DNA from: Sedimenticola selenatireducens DSM 17993
Lineage (GTDB): Bacteria > Pseudomonadota > Gammaproteobacteria > Chromatiales > Chromatiaceae
Direction: 5' to 3'
Assembly: GCF_000428045.1 (NCBI RefSeq)
Contig: NZ_ATZE01000028.1
Span: 155 to 58,409 of the forward strand
Length of the DNA stretch: 58,255 nt
A model generated the notes under the pieces. It did not search any database. It was given only the letters and a program-made list of their open reading frames with translations, and was not told the DNA's origin. Shown in pieces: positions 43,750 to 53,911 of this stretch (within the stretch, counting starts at the first letter, position 1; every line of letters begins with the position of its first letter). Made by a program: the position numbers and the translations under genes.

Positions 43750-44370
43750 ATGTTCGAAACCGCTACCCTGTTGCTGTTTGTCACCTCTTCCTTGCTGCTG
43801 GCCCTGGCGCCCGGTCCGGACAACCTGTTTGTACTGACCATCTCCATTGCCCGGGGGCCCGCGGCGGGAGTGATCACCACCCTCGGTCTCTGCAGTGGAC
43901 TGTTTGTACATACCGGCGCGGTGGCGCTTGGGGTGGCGGTGTTCATCCAGGAGTCGGCGCTGGCGTTTTCGCTGCTCAAGATCGGCGGTGCGCTGTATCT
44001 TGCCTGGCTTGCCTGGCAGGTGTTCCGGGCGCCGGCCGAGACATTCACCTCGCGCACCAGCAGTGAAAGCTACCGCCGACTCTACCTGCGTGGCGTATTG
44101 ATGAACATCATGAACCCCAAGGTGTCGCTGTTTTTTCTGGCCTTCCTGCCCCAGTTCGTCAGCCCGGCACAGGGCAGTGTCACCCTGCAGATCGCCATCC
44201 TGGGCCTGTTGTTCATGCTCAGCGCCCTGCTGGTGTTTGGATTGATCAGTCTGGCCGCAGGAAGAATCGGTGCCTTTCTGCGCAAAGGCAAGGGCGCCCT
44301 GATTCTCAACCGGTTGAGTGGCGTGGTGTTTGCCGGTCTGGCGGTGAAGTTGCTGCTGTCGGAGCGGTGA
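43750..44370 (+). CDS. LysE family exporter
   Basis: A 206-residue inner-membrane protein with about six helices and the LysE/RhtB signature LALAPGPDNLFVLTISIARGPAAG near the N-terminus, later GVLMNIMNPKVSLFFLAFLPQFV. Family members export amino acids or their derivatives. The substrate is unknown. It is monocistronic. Confidence 0.9.
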   Translation: MFETATLLLFVTSSLLLALAPGPDNLFVLTISIARGPAAGVITTLGLCSGLFVHTGAVALGVAVFIQESALAFSLLKIGGALYLAWLAWQVFRAPAETFTSRTSSESYRRLYLRGVLMNIMNPKVSLFFLAFLPQFVSPAQGSVTLQIAILGLLFMLSALLVFGLISLAAGRIGAFLRKGKGALILNRLSGVVFAGLAVKLLLSER

Positions 44371-44476
44371 GACAGCGAAATAAATACACTCTAGGAAAGC
44401 AGTAATACATGGAGTGAGGCGCACACTGATCAGCCTGCCTCTCTCTGTTGACCGTCTCCGCTATCGTTGCAATCAC

Positions 44477-46732
44477 TCATGTCTGTAAATCATAAAACCA
44501 GATAGAGTTTCGCCCGGCTTCCTTGGCCTGATACATCGCCTTGTCTGCCCATTTGAGGATGTCGTCCTGGCTGGCTTCGTGATTGATAAACATGGACACC
44601 CCAATACTGGCGGTGCAGCGATGCTCGATTACATCATCTGATTGTCCTTCGTGCCTGATGGGCAACCGATAGGGTTCAGATAATGCACTGCGGATTTTTT
44701 CTGCCACGATCCTGGCCTGTGAAATTGATGTGGCTTTATCCGGGGTCAAGTCGCGTAATATCACCACAAACTCATCGCCGCCGAAGCGCGCCACGGTGTC
44801 CGTCTCGCGCACGCAACCCGTCAGTCGATCCCCTGCTTCACTTAACAGCAAATCGCCCACCGCATGTCCATGGGTATCATTCAGTGGCTTGAAGTTATCC
44901 AGATCAAGGAATATCAACGCACCATAGCAACCACTGCGACTGCTGGCAGCCATGGCTTGTGCCAAACGGTCGTTAAGCAGGCGGCGATTCGGCAGATTTG
45001 TAAGCGTGTCGTAGAACGCCAATTGTTTCACCTGGTCCTGCATCTGTTTACGCTCGGTGATTTCCCGGGTAATGCCGTGGTATCCGGTAATCGCACCCTG
45101 CGCGTCGCGTTCGGGTTTAGACAACACTTCTCCCCATATCACTCTGCCATCCTTGCAGCGATGCTGTGCTTCGAAAATTACAAAGCCGGTCTGCTCTCCG
45201 TTCTTTTCAGCAATCATCCTCTTCCGCATCATCTCGGTGACGACGGCCGCACCCTCTTCGGTGAACATTTCCAGCGCATGGCTACCGAGTACTTCATCGG
45301 CCCGGTAACCCCGCAGTCTTTCATCGGCTGGGCTGATATAGGTGAAGCGGAGGTCCCCATCTGTCTTCCAGACCACATCGGCGGTATCCTCCGTCAACAG
45401 ACGATAGAGGGCCTCGCTGGTATGGATCTTCTCTGCCGCGGCACTGCGCTCAATGGCTATACTGGCCAGATGGGCGGATTGCTCCATGATGGAAAGATCA
45501 TATTCCGAGGGGCTGCGTGGTTGACGATGATAAATGGCAAGTGTGCCCAGCACTTGACCCGATGACGAGTGGATGGGTTGTGACCAGCACGCGCTTAATC
45601 CGGCGCTGGCCGCAAGTTCCTTGTAGTCTGCCCAAAAGGGATGGGTGGCTATGTCATTAACAATGACACGCTTTCCGGTAAAGGCCGCTGTACCACTCGA
45701 ACAGACTCCCATGCCAATTTCAGTGCCACTGAGGGCGGTGCTATAGAAATCAGGCAGGCTGGGCGCCGCGCCGATTTCGAGATGTCTGCCTTCGCTATCC
45801 AGCAACAGGACACTACAAAGCATTGCCGGATTGAGTTGTTCCATACCTCGTGCGATGGTGTCGAGTATGGCGGGAAGTGGTTGACCACTGGCCAGCATTT
45901 CCAATGTATGGCTGCGAAATTGTTCGTACAATCCAGCCTGCTTGCGCTCGGTGATGTCGGTGTAGGTGGTGATGAAGCCGGCCACTTTGCCATCTATCTG
46001 CATCGTGCGCCCTTCCACATCGATGGTTTGCCCCTGTGGCCGGGTTCGCTCCATACGATGAGCCTCAAAACGCAAGGCAAGATCCACCACTTCCTGAACC
46101 TTTTTTTCCGGGTCAACCGCACCGTAATCGCCGCGCTTGGCGTTATAACGAATCACATCTTCCAGGCGCACACCGGTACGCATGAGCTCCTGTGGGAGCT
46201 CAAGCACATCGAGAAAGCGCTCATTCCACAGCACCAGGTTAAGCTGCTCATCCATCACGGTGACCCCCTGTGGCAGGCTGTTCAACACCGTGTCCAGATA
46301 GGTAGCGGTGCGTTTTGCCTCTTGTTCGGCACGCTTCCTTTCCGTGATATCCGTATAGATGGTGACGAAGCCGCGGCCATCGGGCAGGGGGGTGCCGCGA
46401 ATCTCGAGCACCGTGCCGTCTGGCCGGGTTCGCTCGTAGACATGCGGCTCCATGTTGCGCGCACGTTCCAATACCTGTTGCGCCAGTATTTCATGATCAC
46501 CGGGGCCATAGTCCCCACGACGTGCGTTGAAAATCGCCAACTCGTACATCGTCGGCATTCCGTTCTTAAATAATTCGGGGGGGAAATTGAGCAACTGTTT
46601 TAGTTGCTCATTGCAGGCAATCATCTGCAGATCAGGGTCGAACAGGGTGATTCCGCTTGGCAGGAAGTCAATAATGGTCTGCAGGACGTCGGTGTTTTCC
46701 GGTTTTACGTCATCAACAAGTGTTTCGGACAT
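44477..46732 (-). CDS. Multi-sensor diguanylate cyclase (PAS-PAS-GAF-PAS-GGDEF)
   Basis: A 751-residue cytoplasmic protein: two PAS_7-type domains (about 20-135 and 145-260), a GAF domain (about 275-430), a third PAS with PAC (about 445-565), then GGDEF (about 580-745). The active site GGDEF is intact with RETD (RxxD) five residues before it. No EAL domain and no membrane helix. It should integrate soluble signals into c-di-GMP. It is downstream of modA on the same strand with a 210-base gap, which shows nothing notable. Confidence 0.93.
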   Translation of the reverse strand: MSETLVDDVKPENTDVLQTIIDFLPSGITLFDPDLQMIACNEQLKQLLNFPPELFKNGMPTMYELAIFNARRGDYGPGDHEILAQQVLERARNMEPHVYERTRPDGTVLEIRGTPLPDGRGFVTIYTDITERKRAEQEAKRTATYLDTVLNSLPQGVTVMDEQLNLVLWNERFLDVLELPQELMRTGVRLEDVIRYNAKRGDYGAVDPEKKVQEVVDLALRFEAHRMERTRPQGQTIDVEGRTMQIDGKVAGFITTYTDITERKQAGLYEQFRSHTLEMLASGQPLPAILDTIARGMEQLNPAMLCSVLLLDSEGRHLEIGAAPSLPDFYSTALSGTEIGMGVCSSGTAAFTGKRVIVNDIATHPFWADYKELAASAGLSACWSQPIHSSSGQVLGTLAIYHRQPRSPSEYDLSIMEQSAHLASIAIERSAAAEKIHTSEALYRLLTEDTADVVWKTDGDLRFTYISPADERLRGYRADEVLGSHALEMFTEEGAAVVTEMMRKRMIAEKNGEQTGFVIFEAQHRCKDGRVIWGEVLSKPERDAQGAITGYHGITREITERKQMQDQVKQLAFYDTLTNLPNRRLLNDRLAQAMAASSRSGCYGALIFLDLDNFKPLNDTHGHAVGDLLLSEAGDRLTGCVRETDTVARFGGDEFVVILRDLTPDKATSISQARIVAEKIRSALSEPYRLPIRHEGQSDDVIEHRCTASIGVSMFINHEASQDDILKWADKAMYQAKEAGRNSIWFYDLQT

Positions 46733-46942
46733 GCCTTCCCCTCAGCCAAACAGCCTGTTGCTATTCCTGATGATGCAGGGTTTGTTTCCGACCAGCAGTA
46801 CAGCGCTATGCTAACTCGCCCATCTGGAGGTGGGCGCCTAATATCTCTATTTCGGCTCGAAATCCGTATTCTTTAGGGGTTTTGAATTGGAACGGATTTG
46901 GAGCGGCTGCTGGCAGCCAGTGCGGTTCCGCTGGAGGATGCT

Positions 46943-47698
46943 TCAGGGTATTGCGTATCCGAAACCGAGAATAATATCGATCGCCTCGGGGCTCTTGATA
47001 AAGGTCATGAACTCTCTGGCCACCGGATTCTCCTCCAGCAACACGGCCTGTTGCTCAATGGGGGTATATTCCGTTGGCGGAATCTCCCACAGCGATCCTT
47101 CAAGGGGATGGCCGGGCCGTTTTACCTGGGAGTAGGCGACGATGCCCAGTTCGGCACTGCCGCTTCTGACAAACTGGAAGGTCTGACCGATATTCTCACC
47201 ACGGACCATGCGGTCCTGCAGTCCCTCCCAGAGTCCCCGTGCCTGCAGGAACTGCTGGGCGGCCTTGCCATAGGGGGCCAGTCTTGGATTGGCGATGGCC
47301 AGGTGGCGAAACGGTTTGTGTTGCAGAATTTTACCCAGCGCATCCACATATCCCGCTTTTGGACTCCACAGCACGATATGTCCCACGGCATAGGTGAAGC
47401 GGCTGCCGGGCAGGGCGACCCCCTCTTTTTCCAGTAATTCGGGTCGGCGGGCATCGGCGGCAAAAAAAGCGGCAAAAGGAGCGCCGTTCTTGATCTGGGC
47501 ATAATGTTTTCCGGTAGCCCCGAATATCAGATTAATCCGGTGTCCGCTTTGCGTCTCATAGCGGCTGGCAATCTCTTTTATCGGCTCGGCGAAGTTGCTG
47601 GCGACTGCAATATTGACCTCATCGGCCGTGGCGGGATTTATGATCAGCAGTGCCAGGGAGGTGACGGCCAACAGGTGTTTCCATGTTGTTTTTTTCAT
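46943..47698 (-). CDS. modA: Molybdate-binding periplasmic protein ModA
   Basis: A 251-residue exported protein (signal about 1-25, NPATADE). Substrate-binding fold landmarks: NIAVASNFAEPIKEIA, FGATGKHYAQIKNGAPFAAFFAAD, and AELGIVAYSQV, typical of ModA. It would deliver molybdate to ModBC, but no modB or modC follow; the next downstream gene is a GGDEF protein. A ModE box lies 30 bases upstream. The protein is closer to the ModA of organisms with split mod genes. Confidence 0.93.
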   Translation of the reverse strand: MKKTTWKHLLAVTSLALLIINPATADEVNIAVASNFAEPIKEIASRYETQSGHRINLIFGATGKHYAQIKNGAPFAAFFAADARRPELLEKEGVALPGSRFTYAVGHIVLWSPKAGYVDALGKILQHKPFRHLAIANPRLAPYGKAAQQFLQARGLWEGLQDRMVRGENIGQTFQFVRSGSAELGIVAYSQVKRPGHPLEGSLWEIPPTEYTPIEQQAVLLEENPVAREFMTFIKSPEAIDIILGFGYAIP

Positions 47699-47727
47699 TT
47701 GTCCGTTACTCTCGGGTATGGATTACT

Positions 47728-47751
47728 CGTTATATTGTGATGGATATAACG
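47728..47751 (-). promoter_or_regulatory. ModE box upstream of modA
   Basis: CGTTATAT and ATATAACG form a perfect 8-base inverted repeat separated by 8 bases, the architecture of known ModE operators. It lies in the gap between the regulator's stop codon and the modA start. Binding of molybdate-loaded ModE here would repress modA when molybdate is plentiful. Confidence 0.85.
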
Positions 47752-47764
47752 ACAGGAAAAATTT

Positions 47765-48106
47765 TCACATGCCCAGTTTTTCCGAACCTCCGGCCAGATA
47801 TGCTTTGAAATCACCGTAGGCGGCCCAGAATGTATTGATGGCGCGTTCGCCGGTTTCGGTCAGTACAGCACCGCCTCCGCCACGTCCCCCCGTGGTTTTG
47901 GTGACCACCGGCTTCCGGCTTTGCCGATTCATCGAATCGACCAGTTTCCAGGCGCGCAGGTAGGACATCTCCAGGGCGCGGGCAGCGGCACTGATGGAGC
48001 CGTGTTCGCGTATCTTTTCCAGCAATACGACACGACCATAGCCGAGAAACGTACCTTCCGGTCCTTCAATCCAGAGGCGTCCGCGTAGTCGGTAGTGATT
48101 GCTCAT
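47765..48106 (-). CDS. ModE-like regulator, DNA-binding domain only
   Basis: A 113-residue winged helix protein: RLRGRLWIEGPEGTFLGYGRVVLLEKIREHGSISAAARALEMSYLRAWKLVDSMN, the N-terminal domain of ModE, with GGRGGGGAVLTETG wing. The C-terminal molybdate-binding (MOP) domains are absent, so it must sense molybdate otherwise or act with a partner. ATG at 48106 fits better than 48139. It is encoded just before modA on the same strand, with the ModE box between them. Confidence 0.92.
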   Translation of the reverse strand: MSNHYRLRGRLWIEGPEGTFLGYGRVVLLEKIREHGSISAAARALEMSYLRAWKLVDSMNRQSRKPVVTKTTGGRGGGGAVLTETGERAINTFWAAYGDFKAYLAGGSEKLGM

Positions 48107-48262
48107 GGTTTGTCTGTCGATTGTAATCGGGAACTGCATCGTAATATTTCACAGAATATAACGCAATCAGCTTAAACCAGGAGGGTGGTGCGGGTGACAG
48201 CAGCGAAAAACAAACGGACCAAGTCTTGACGCCCCGTATAGCTCCCACTATGTTTATTCAGA

Positions 48263-48291
48263 CGATTTATAGATAAATCGTTTATATAACG
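48263..48291. promoter_or_regulatory. Palindromes upstream of the ModE-like gene
   Basis: CGATTTATAGATAAATCG (48263-48280) is a perfect palindrome. It runs into CGTTTATATAACG (48279-48291), whose right part TATATAACG is identical to a ModE half-site. The segment lies between divergent genes and may be an operator for either. The other parts of the 48107-48455 gap show nothing clear. Confidence 0.45.
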
Positions 48292-48455
48292 AATTCATAA
48301 TGGCTGGGGTGGCCGTGATTTGAATACTGTTGCAGCCATGGCTGGTGCCGGTAATCCACCCGGTGATGTTTGTTGGCAGCGTTTTCGCCCATCGACAGCT
48401 GGCTGCCCCGCATGATGATCCGGGCAGACATTTTTTTATTTGGAATGTTTTCTCG

Positions 48456-51400
48456 ATGAGTGACGTAGTGAAACAATACGAGGGTGTGGTCTCCAGCAAG
48501 TGGCAGTTCTGGATTGACCGGGGCGGTACCTTTACCGACGTGGTGGCACAACGTCCCGACGGTACGCTGGTGACCCATAAGCTGCTGTCGGAAAACCCGG
48601 CCCAGTACCCGGACGCGGCGATTCAGGGCATCCGGGACCTGCTCGGTGTGGCCCGGGATGAGCCGCTGCCGGCCGCGCAGATCGACGCGGTCAAGATGGG
48701 CACCACGGTGGCCACCAACGCGCTGCTGGAGCGCCGGGGTGAACCGACCCTGCTGCTGGTGACTCGCGGCTTCCGGGATGCCCTGCGCATCGGCTACCAG
48801 ACCCGGCCCGATCTGTTCACCCTGGATATCGAGCTGCCGGAGATGCTCTACAGCGAGGTGCTGGAGGTGGACGAGCGGATCGGGGCACAGGGTGAGGTGG
48901 TTCGTCCGCTGGATGGGGTGTCGACCCGAGCGGGACTGCAGGCCGCCTATGATCGGGGACTGCGCAGCCTGGCGGTGCTGTTTATGCACAGCTATCGCTA
49001 TCCGGAGCATGAACAGCGGGTGGCCGAAATCGCCCGGCAGATCGGCTTCAGCCAGATCTCCATCAGTTCTCAGGTGAGCCCCTTGATGAAGCTGGTGAGC
49101 CGGGGTGATACCACGGTGGTGGACGCCTACCTGTCACCCATTCTGCGCCGTTATGTGGAGCAGGTCGCGGGTGAGCTGAGCGGCATGCAGGAGGCCGGTG
49201 GCCGCCTGCTGTTCATGCAGTCGAACGGCGGACTTACCGACGCCTACCGGTTTCAGGGCAAGGATGCGGTTCTTTCCGGCCCGGCCGGTGGTGTGGTGGG
49301 TATGGTGCGTACCGCCGAGGCGGTCGGCTTCGACAGGCTGATCGGCTTTGACATGGGGGGTACCTCCACCGATGTCAGCCACTATGCCGGTGAGTATGAG
49401 CGTGCCTTCGAGACCCAGGTGGCCGGGGTACGGTTGCGCGCGCCGATGATGCTGATTCATACCGTGGCCGCCGGCGGTGGCTCCATGCTGCAGTTCGACG
49501 GCGCCCGCTTCCGGGTCGGGCCGGAGTCGGCGGGGGCCAATCCGGGGCCGGCCTGTTACCGCAATGGCGGGCCGCTGACCGTGACCGACTGCAACGTCAT
49601 GCTGGGCAAGCTGCAACCGGATTACTTTCCCAGGGTGTTCGGTCCACGGGCCGATCAACCGCTGGACCGGGCGGTGGTGCAGGAGCGCTTCCGGCAGCTT
49701 GCCGGGGAGATCAACCGGGCCACCGGTGAGCAGCGCACACCGGAGCAGGTGGCAGAGGGTTTTCTCGCCATCGCCGTGGTCAACATGGCCAACGCGATCA
49801 AGCGCATCTCGGTACAGCGTGGTTATCACGTGTCGGAATACACCCTCTGCTGTTTCGGTGGGGCCGGCGGCCAGCACGCCTGCCTGGTGGCCGACTCCCT
49901 GGGCATGAAACGGGTCTATCTGCATCCCCATGCCGGTGTGCTCTCCGCCTTCGGTATGGGGCTGGCCGATCGTCGGCTGATGCGTGACCAGGCGGTGGAA
50001 GCGCGTCTGCAGGAGTCGCTGATGCCGGAGCTGGTGGCCGGACTGGAGCGGTTGCAGGGTGAGGGCGTGACGGAGATGCGGGCACAGGGGGTGCAGGCCG
50101 GGGCAATCCGCTGTGAACGCAAGATGCACCTGCGCTATCTGGGCTCGGATACCGCCCTGCTGGTCGCCTTCTCCAGCCTGGCAGGGATCCAGAGCAGTTT
50201 TGAACAGACCCATCAACAGCGCTTCGGCTTCATTTCGCCGGAGAAACCGCTGGTGGTGGAGGCGATTCAGGTGGAGGTGATCGGTGCCGCTGAACAGCCT
50301 GCGCTGGTCAGCGAAAGTCCTGCGGGTCAGGGGGAGTTGAAGGCGTTGTCGGTCCAACCCACTGTGATGAACGGTGCGACGGTTGATACGGCCTTTTATG
50401 ACCGCGATACGTTGCCCGTCGATCGGCCGGTTCAAGGCCCGGCAGTAGTGATCGAACGGACCGGCACCATCGTGGTGGAGCCGGGCTGGCAGGCGATCCT
50501 GACCCGGGAGAACAATATCCTGCTGGAGCGCTACCAGCCGCTGCCGACACGGGTGGCGATTGGTACCCAGGTCGATCCGGTAATGCTGGAGATCTTCAAC
50601 AACCTGTTCATGTCCATTGCCGAGCAGATGGGCATGGTGCTGGAGAACACCGCCGCCTCCGTCAATATCAAGGAGCGGCTCGATTTCTCCTGTGCGGTGT
50701 TCAATCAGCAGGGCGACCTGATCGCCAACGCCCCGCACATGCCGGTGCATCTCGGCTCCATGAGCGAGAGTATCAAGACGGTGATTCGCGAGCGGGTCGG
50801 CAGCATGCAGCCGGGTGATGCCTATCTGTTGAACGACCCCTACAATGGCGGCACGCACCTGCCGGATGTCACCCTGATCAAGCCGGTGTTTGATCCGGAC
50901 GGCAAGACGGTGATCTTCTACGTCGCCTCGCGCGGGCATCACGCCGACATCGGCGGCACCACCCCCGGCTCCATGCCGCCGGACTCCACCTCGGTGGCCG
51001 AGGAGGGGATACTGATCGACAACATCAAGCTGGTAGACCGGGGGCGCTTCTGTGAACAGGAGATTCGGGCGCTGCTGGCCAGCGGTCCCTGGCCGGCCAG
51101 AAATATCGACACCAACGTGGCGGATTTCCAGGCCCAACTCGCTGCCTGCGAGAAGGGTGTGCAGGAGCTGATGCGCATGGTGGAGCACTTTGGCCTAAAG
51201 GTGGTGCACGCCTACATGCGGCATGTGCAGGACAATGCCGAGGAGTCGGTGCGGCGGGTGCTGGATGTGCTGAGTGACGGTGAATTCTGTTACGAGATGG
51301 ATGATGGCCACCGGGTCTGCGTCAAGATCACCCTGCAGCGGGAGGCGCGCCGCGCCACCATCGACTTCACCGGTACCAGTGGCCAGCATCCCGGCAACTA

Positions 51401-52103
51401 CAATGCCCCGGCGGCGGTCTGCCGGGCGGCAGTACTCTATGTGTTCCGCTGTCTGGTGGGCGACATGATTCCGCTCAATGAGGGCTGCCTCAAACCGCTG
51501 AACGTGATCATCCCGGAAGGCTCCATGATCAATCCGGACCATCCGGCCGCCGTGGTGGCCGGTAATGTCGAAACCTCCCAGGTGATTGTGGATACCCTGC
51601 TGGGGGCGCTCGGCGTGGCGGCCGCCTCCCAGGGGACCATGAACAACTTCACTTGGGGTAACCGGCAGTACCAGTATTACGAGACCATTTGCGGCGGGGC
51701 CGGGGCGACCCGGCAACAGGACGGTACCTCGGCGGTGCACACCCACATGACCAATTCGCGGTTGACCGACCCGGAGGTGCTGGAGTGGCGCTTCCCGGTG
51801 CGCCTGGAATCCTTTGCCCTGCGCACCGGCTCCGGTGGAGCAGGACGGCACAAGGGGGGCGATGGCACCATCCGTCAGCTCCGTTTTCTGCAACCGATGA
51901 CTGCCAATATCCTGGCCGGCCATCGCCGGGTGCCGCCCTACGGCATGGCCGGTGGTTCGCCGGGATGGGTGGGTCGCAACTACATCGAGCGTGTCGATGG
52001 TCGGGTCACCGAACTGGGACACCAGGGTCAGGCGGAGATGGCGGCGGGAGATCTGTTTATTATTGAAACCCCCGGTGGTGGGGGCTATGGTGAGCCAACC
52101 TGA
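48456..52103 (+). CDS. Fused hydantoinase/5-oxoprolinase (HyuA-HyuB)
   Basis: A 1215-residue cytoplasmic protein. N-terminal half (to about 690) is HyuA-like: [44 protein letters not shown] (ATP-binding region). The C-terminal half (about 705-1210) is HyuB-like: [36 protein letters not shown] and [17 protein letters not shown]. Such fusions open 5-oxoproline or hydantoin rings with ATP. ATG 48456 gives the family-like N-terminus; an upstream in-frame ATG at 48330 does not. A LysE exporter follows 18 bases later. Confidence 0.93.
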   Translation: MSDVVKQYEGVVSSKWQFWIDRGGTFTDVVAQRPDGTLVTHKLLSENPAQYPDAAIQGIRDLLGVARDEPLPAAQIDAVKMGTTVATNALLERRGEPTLLLVTRGFRDALRIGYQTRPDLFTLDIELPEMLYSEVLEVDERIGAQGEVVRPLDGVSTRAGLQAAYDRGLRSLAVLFMHSYRYPEHEQRVAEIARQIGFSQISISSQVSPLMKLVSRGDTTVVDAYLSPILRRYVEQVAGELSGMQEAGGRLLFMQSNGGLTDAYRFQGKDAVLSGPAGGVVGMVRTAEAVGFDRLIGFDMGGTSTDVSHYAGEYERAFETQVAGVRLRAPMMLIHTVAAGGGSMLQFDGARFRVGPESAGANPGPACYRNGGPLTVTDCNVMLGKLQPDYFPRVFGPRADQPLDRAVVQERFRQLAGEINRATGEQRTPEQVAEGFLAIAVVNMANAIKRISVQRGYHVSEYTLCCFGGAGGQHACLVADSLGMKRVYLHPHAGVLSAFGMGLADRRLMRDQAVEARLQESLMPELVAGLERLQGEGVTEMRAQGVQAGAIRCERKMHLRYLGSDTALLVAFSSLAGIQSSFEQTHQQRFGFISPEKPLVVEAIQVEVIGAAEQPALVSESPAGQGELKALSVQPTVMNGATVDTAFYDRDTLPVDRPVQGPAVVIERTGTIVVEPGWQAILTRENNILLERYQPLPTRVAIGTQVDPVMLEIFNNLFMSIAEQMGMVLENTAASVNIKERLDFSCAVFNQQGDLIANAPHMPVHLGSMSESIKTVIRERVGSMQPGDAYLLNDPYNGGTHLPDVTLIKPVFDPDGKTVIFYVASRGHHADIGGTTPGSMPPDSTSVAEEGILIDNIKLVDRGRFCEQEIRALLASGPWPARNIDTNVADFQAQLAACEKGVQELMRMVEHFGLKVVHAYMRHVQDNAEESVRRVLDVLSDGEFCYEMDDGHRVCVKITLQREARRATIDFTGTSGQHPGNYNAPAAVCRAAVLYVFRCLVGDMIPLNEGCLKPLNVIIPEGSMINPDHPAAVVAGNVETSQVIVDTLLGALGVAAASQGTMNNFTWGNRQYQYYETICGGAGATRQQDGTSAVHTHMTNSRLTDPEVLEWRFPVRLESFALRTGSGGAGRHKGGDGTIRQLRFLQPMTANILAGHRRVPPYGMAGGSPGWVGRNYIERVDGRVTELGHQGQAEMAAGDLFIIETPGGGGYGEPT

Positions 52104-52121
52104 CAAAGCAGGCATCGAACT

Positions 52122-52745
52122 ATGGAATTGACTGATTATTTGACCTTTCTGCTGATCGCGCTGGTTGCAACCGCATCACCCGGGCCGGCGGTACTGTTGG
52201 CCGTCACCAATGCGGTCACTCTGGGCATGCGGCGTACCCTGGTTGCCATTATGGGCAACGTAACGGGGATTGTGCTGCTGGCAGCGTTGTCGTCCATAGG
52301 GCTCGGGGCGCTGATTCACACCTCTGAGACGGTGTTTCAGCTGGTGAAGTGGATCGGAGGGCTCTATCTGATTTATCTGGGAATCCGTCTCTGGCGCAGT
52401 GGCTTGGGGCGGCTTCCGGTGGAGGGCGTGTGTGTTGCTTCCCGGTCGCCGGTGAGACTCTTTTTCCAGGCCTTCATGGTGGCGGTCAGTAATCCCAAGG
52501 CGATCGCTTTCTGCACGGCGCTGTTTCCCCAGTTTGTCGAACCCACAACGGCCATGTTGCCGCAGTTCACCCTGTTGGCCGGTACGTTCGGACTGCTCTC
52601 GTTCACTTTCCTGTGCGGCTATGCCCTGATGGCCAGCCGCTCCAGCGGCTGGCTGCAAAACGCCGACTGGAGTGTGCGTTTCAATCGCATCACCGGTGGG
52701 TTGTTCGTCGGCCTCGGTTCATTGCTGATCGCCGGAGAGCGCTGA
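52122..52745 (+). CDS. LysE family exporter
   Basis: A 207-residue inner-membrane protein with six helices and the LysE/RhtB signature TASPGPAVLLAVTNAVTLGMRR plus SNPKAIAFCTALFPQFV. It begins 18 bases after the oxoprolinase stop, so the two are probably in one operon. The export of an amino acid arising from the upstream enzyme is plausible but unproven. Confidence 0.9.
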   Translation: MELTDYLTFLLIALVATASPGPAVLLAVTNAVTLGMRRTLVAIMGNVTGIVLLAALSSIGLGALIHTSETVFQLVKWIGGLYLIYLGIRLWRSGLGRLPVEGVCVASRSPVRLFFQAFMVAVSNPKAIAFCTALFPQFVEPTTAMLPQFTLLAGTFGLLSFTFLCGYALMASRSSGWLQNADWSVRFNRITGGLFVGLGSLLIAGER

Positions 52746-52795
52746 TCAGGGTGCTGTTCCCCGTTTGGGACATAACATTATCCAGGTAGCTCAAG

Positions 52796-53311
52796 ATGTC
52801 TGAAAAAAAGAAGCAGCCGATCGTCTCCTCATCTCACCTGGTCTCGGAAAAGAGCATCGAGCTGAGCGAGCTGGAGTACGGCCTGATTATCGCCAATAAC
52901 GCGTTCAATCGCTGGATCGAGCGCTGTATGACCGCCAGTGGCATGCCCGATCTCAATCCCACCGATATCCTCATTCTGCACAACGTCAATCATCGTGCGC
53001 GGGCCAAGAAGGTGGCGGATATCTGCTTCAATCTGAATATCGAGGATACCCACACCGCCACCTACTCCCTGCGCAAACTGGCCAAGCTGGGGCTGGTGCA
53101 GACCGAAAAACAGGGCAAGGAGAACTTCTTTTCCACCAGTGAACGGGGCGAGGCGCTCTGCCTGCGTTACCGGGAGATCCGCGAGGACTGTCTGGTGGAT
53201 GCATTGGGTTTCCTGGAGACCGGTAACCAGGAGATCGGTGAACTGGCCAAGCTGCTGCGGTCTCTGTCGGGGCTGTATGACCAGGCGGCACGGGCCGCCG
53301 CCTCGCTCTAG
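52796..53311 (+). CDS. Winged-helix regulator, MarR-like
   Basis: A 171-residue DNA-binding protein. Helix-turn-helix and wing at about 55-120: DILILHNVNHRARAKKVADICFNLNIEDTHTATYSLRKLAKLGLVQTEKQGKENFFS, flanked by dimerisation helices. It matches small winged-helix proteins of the MarR superfamily. It lies 50 bases after the LysE gene on the same strand and may control this operon; the ligand is unknown. Confidence 0.87.
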   Translation: MSEKKKQPIVSSSHLVSEKSIELSELEYGLIIANNAFNRWIERCMTASGMPDLNPTDILILHNVNHRARAKKVADICFNLNIEDTHTATYSLRKLAKLGLVQTEKQGKENFFSTSERGEALCLRYREIREDCLVDALGFLETGNQEIGELAKLLRSLSGLYDQAARAAASL

Positions 53312-53346
53312 CCCCCCCGCACCCGGGAGCGGAGTTAATTTCGTAG

Positions 53347-53423
53347 GTTGGGATGAGTGGAGCGAATCCCAACAGCCGGTATTGTGCGCTGCCATCTGTT
53401 GGGGTTCGCAGGCGCACCCCAAC
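53347..53423. repeat. Dual-hairpin intergenic repeat, copy 2
   Basis: Hairpins GTTGGGAT...ATCCCAAC (53347-53373) and GTTGGGGT...ACCCCAAC (53398-53423), 24 bases apart, the same design as at 8961-9034. They fill part of the 600-base gap between the regulator and hupK. Confidence 0.6.
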
Positions 53424-53691
53424 CCACACAAGCGACAGGCCATGTGGCAGCCTCCCGGTTATCTGTATAGACGGTTTCTAGTCGATACCGGATTCTGGTA
53501 AACCTGCTTTCGTTCAATGGGGATGGATTTGGAGCGGAATTGCCCTAGAGCAAATTAACTATCCGCTTTCCAGTATAAACTGGTCAGTATGTTTCCAGTG
53601 AGAGTCGATTGTACGGATTGCCATGTCATGGGATTGACCACGAACCTTGTTGATGTCGAATATTGCCGGCGGGCGTCGTATTGTCTGTCTG

Positions 53692-53722
53692 CAACCCTTC
53701 GGATTCTTTGGGTTGATTTTTT
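53692..53722 (+). terminator. Intrinsic terminator without an obvious upstream gene
   Basis: CAACCC (53692-53697) pairs with GGGTTG (53710-53715), followed directly by ATTTTTT. Read on the plus strand it is a classic, if short, terminator. The nearest plus-strand gene ends at 53311, almost 400 bases earlier, so it may end a small RNA transcribed from 53430-53690 or the regulator transcript. Confidence 0.5.
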
Positions 53723-53911
53723 AACTGTCTGAAATGGCAATATTATTTTTTTGTTGTATAGAGCCGTCCCACTGTTTGAAATGGGGCGGACTGGAAGCGG
53801 AAGCGACAGTGGTTATTGGTAAGTAACGAGCCGTTAATGGCCGGTAGCCTGTCTGGCCTGTATTTTGCTCTGCTCCTGTTGATCTGAAGTCTTGAGGGCC
53901 TGACTGAACCC

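Noticed and set aside
49134-51188. Long open frame (684 codons) opposite the oxoprolinase gene
   Set aside because: His/Arg/Gln-rich shadow translation with no domain pattern; the plus-strand gene is clear.
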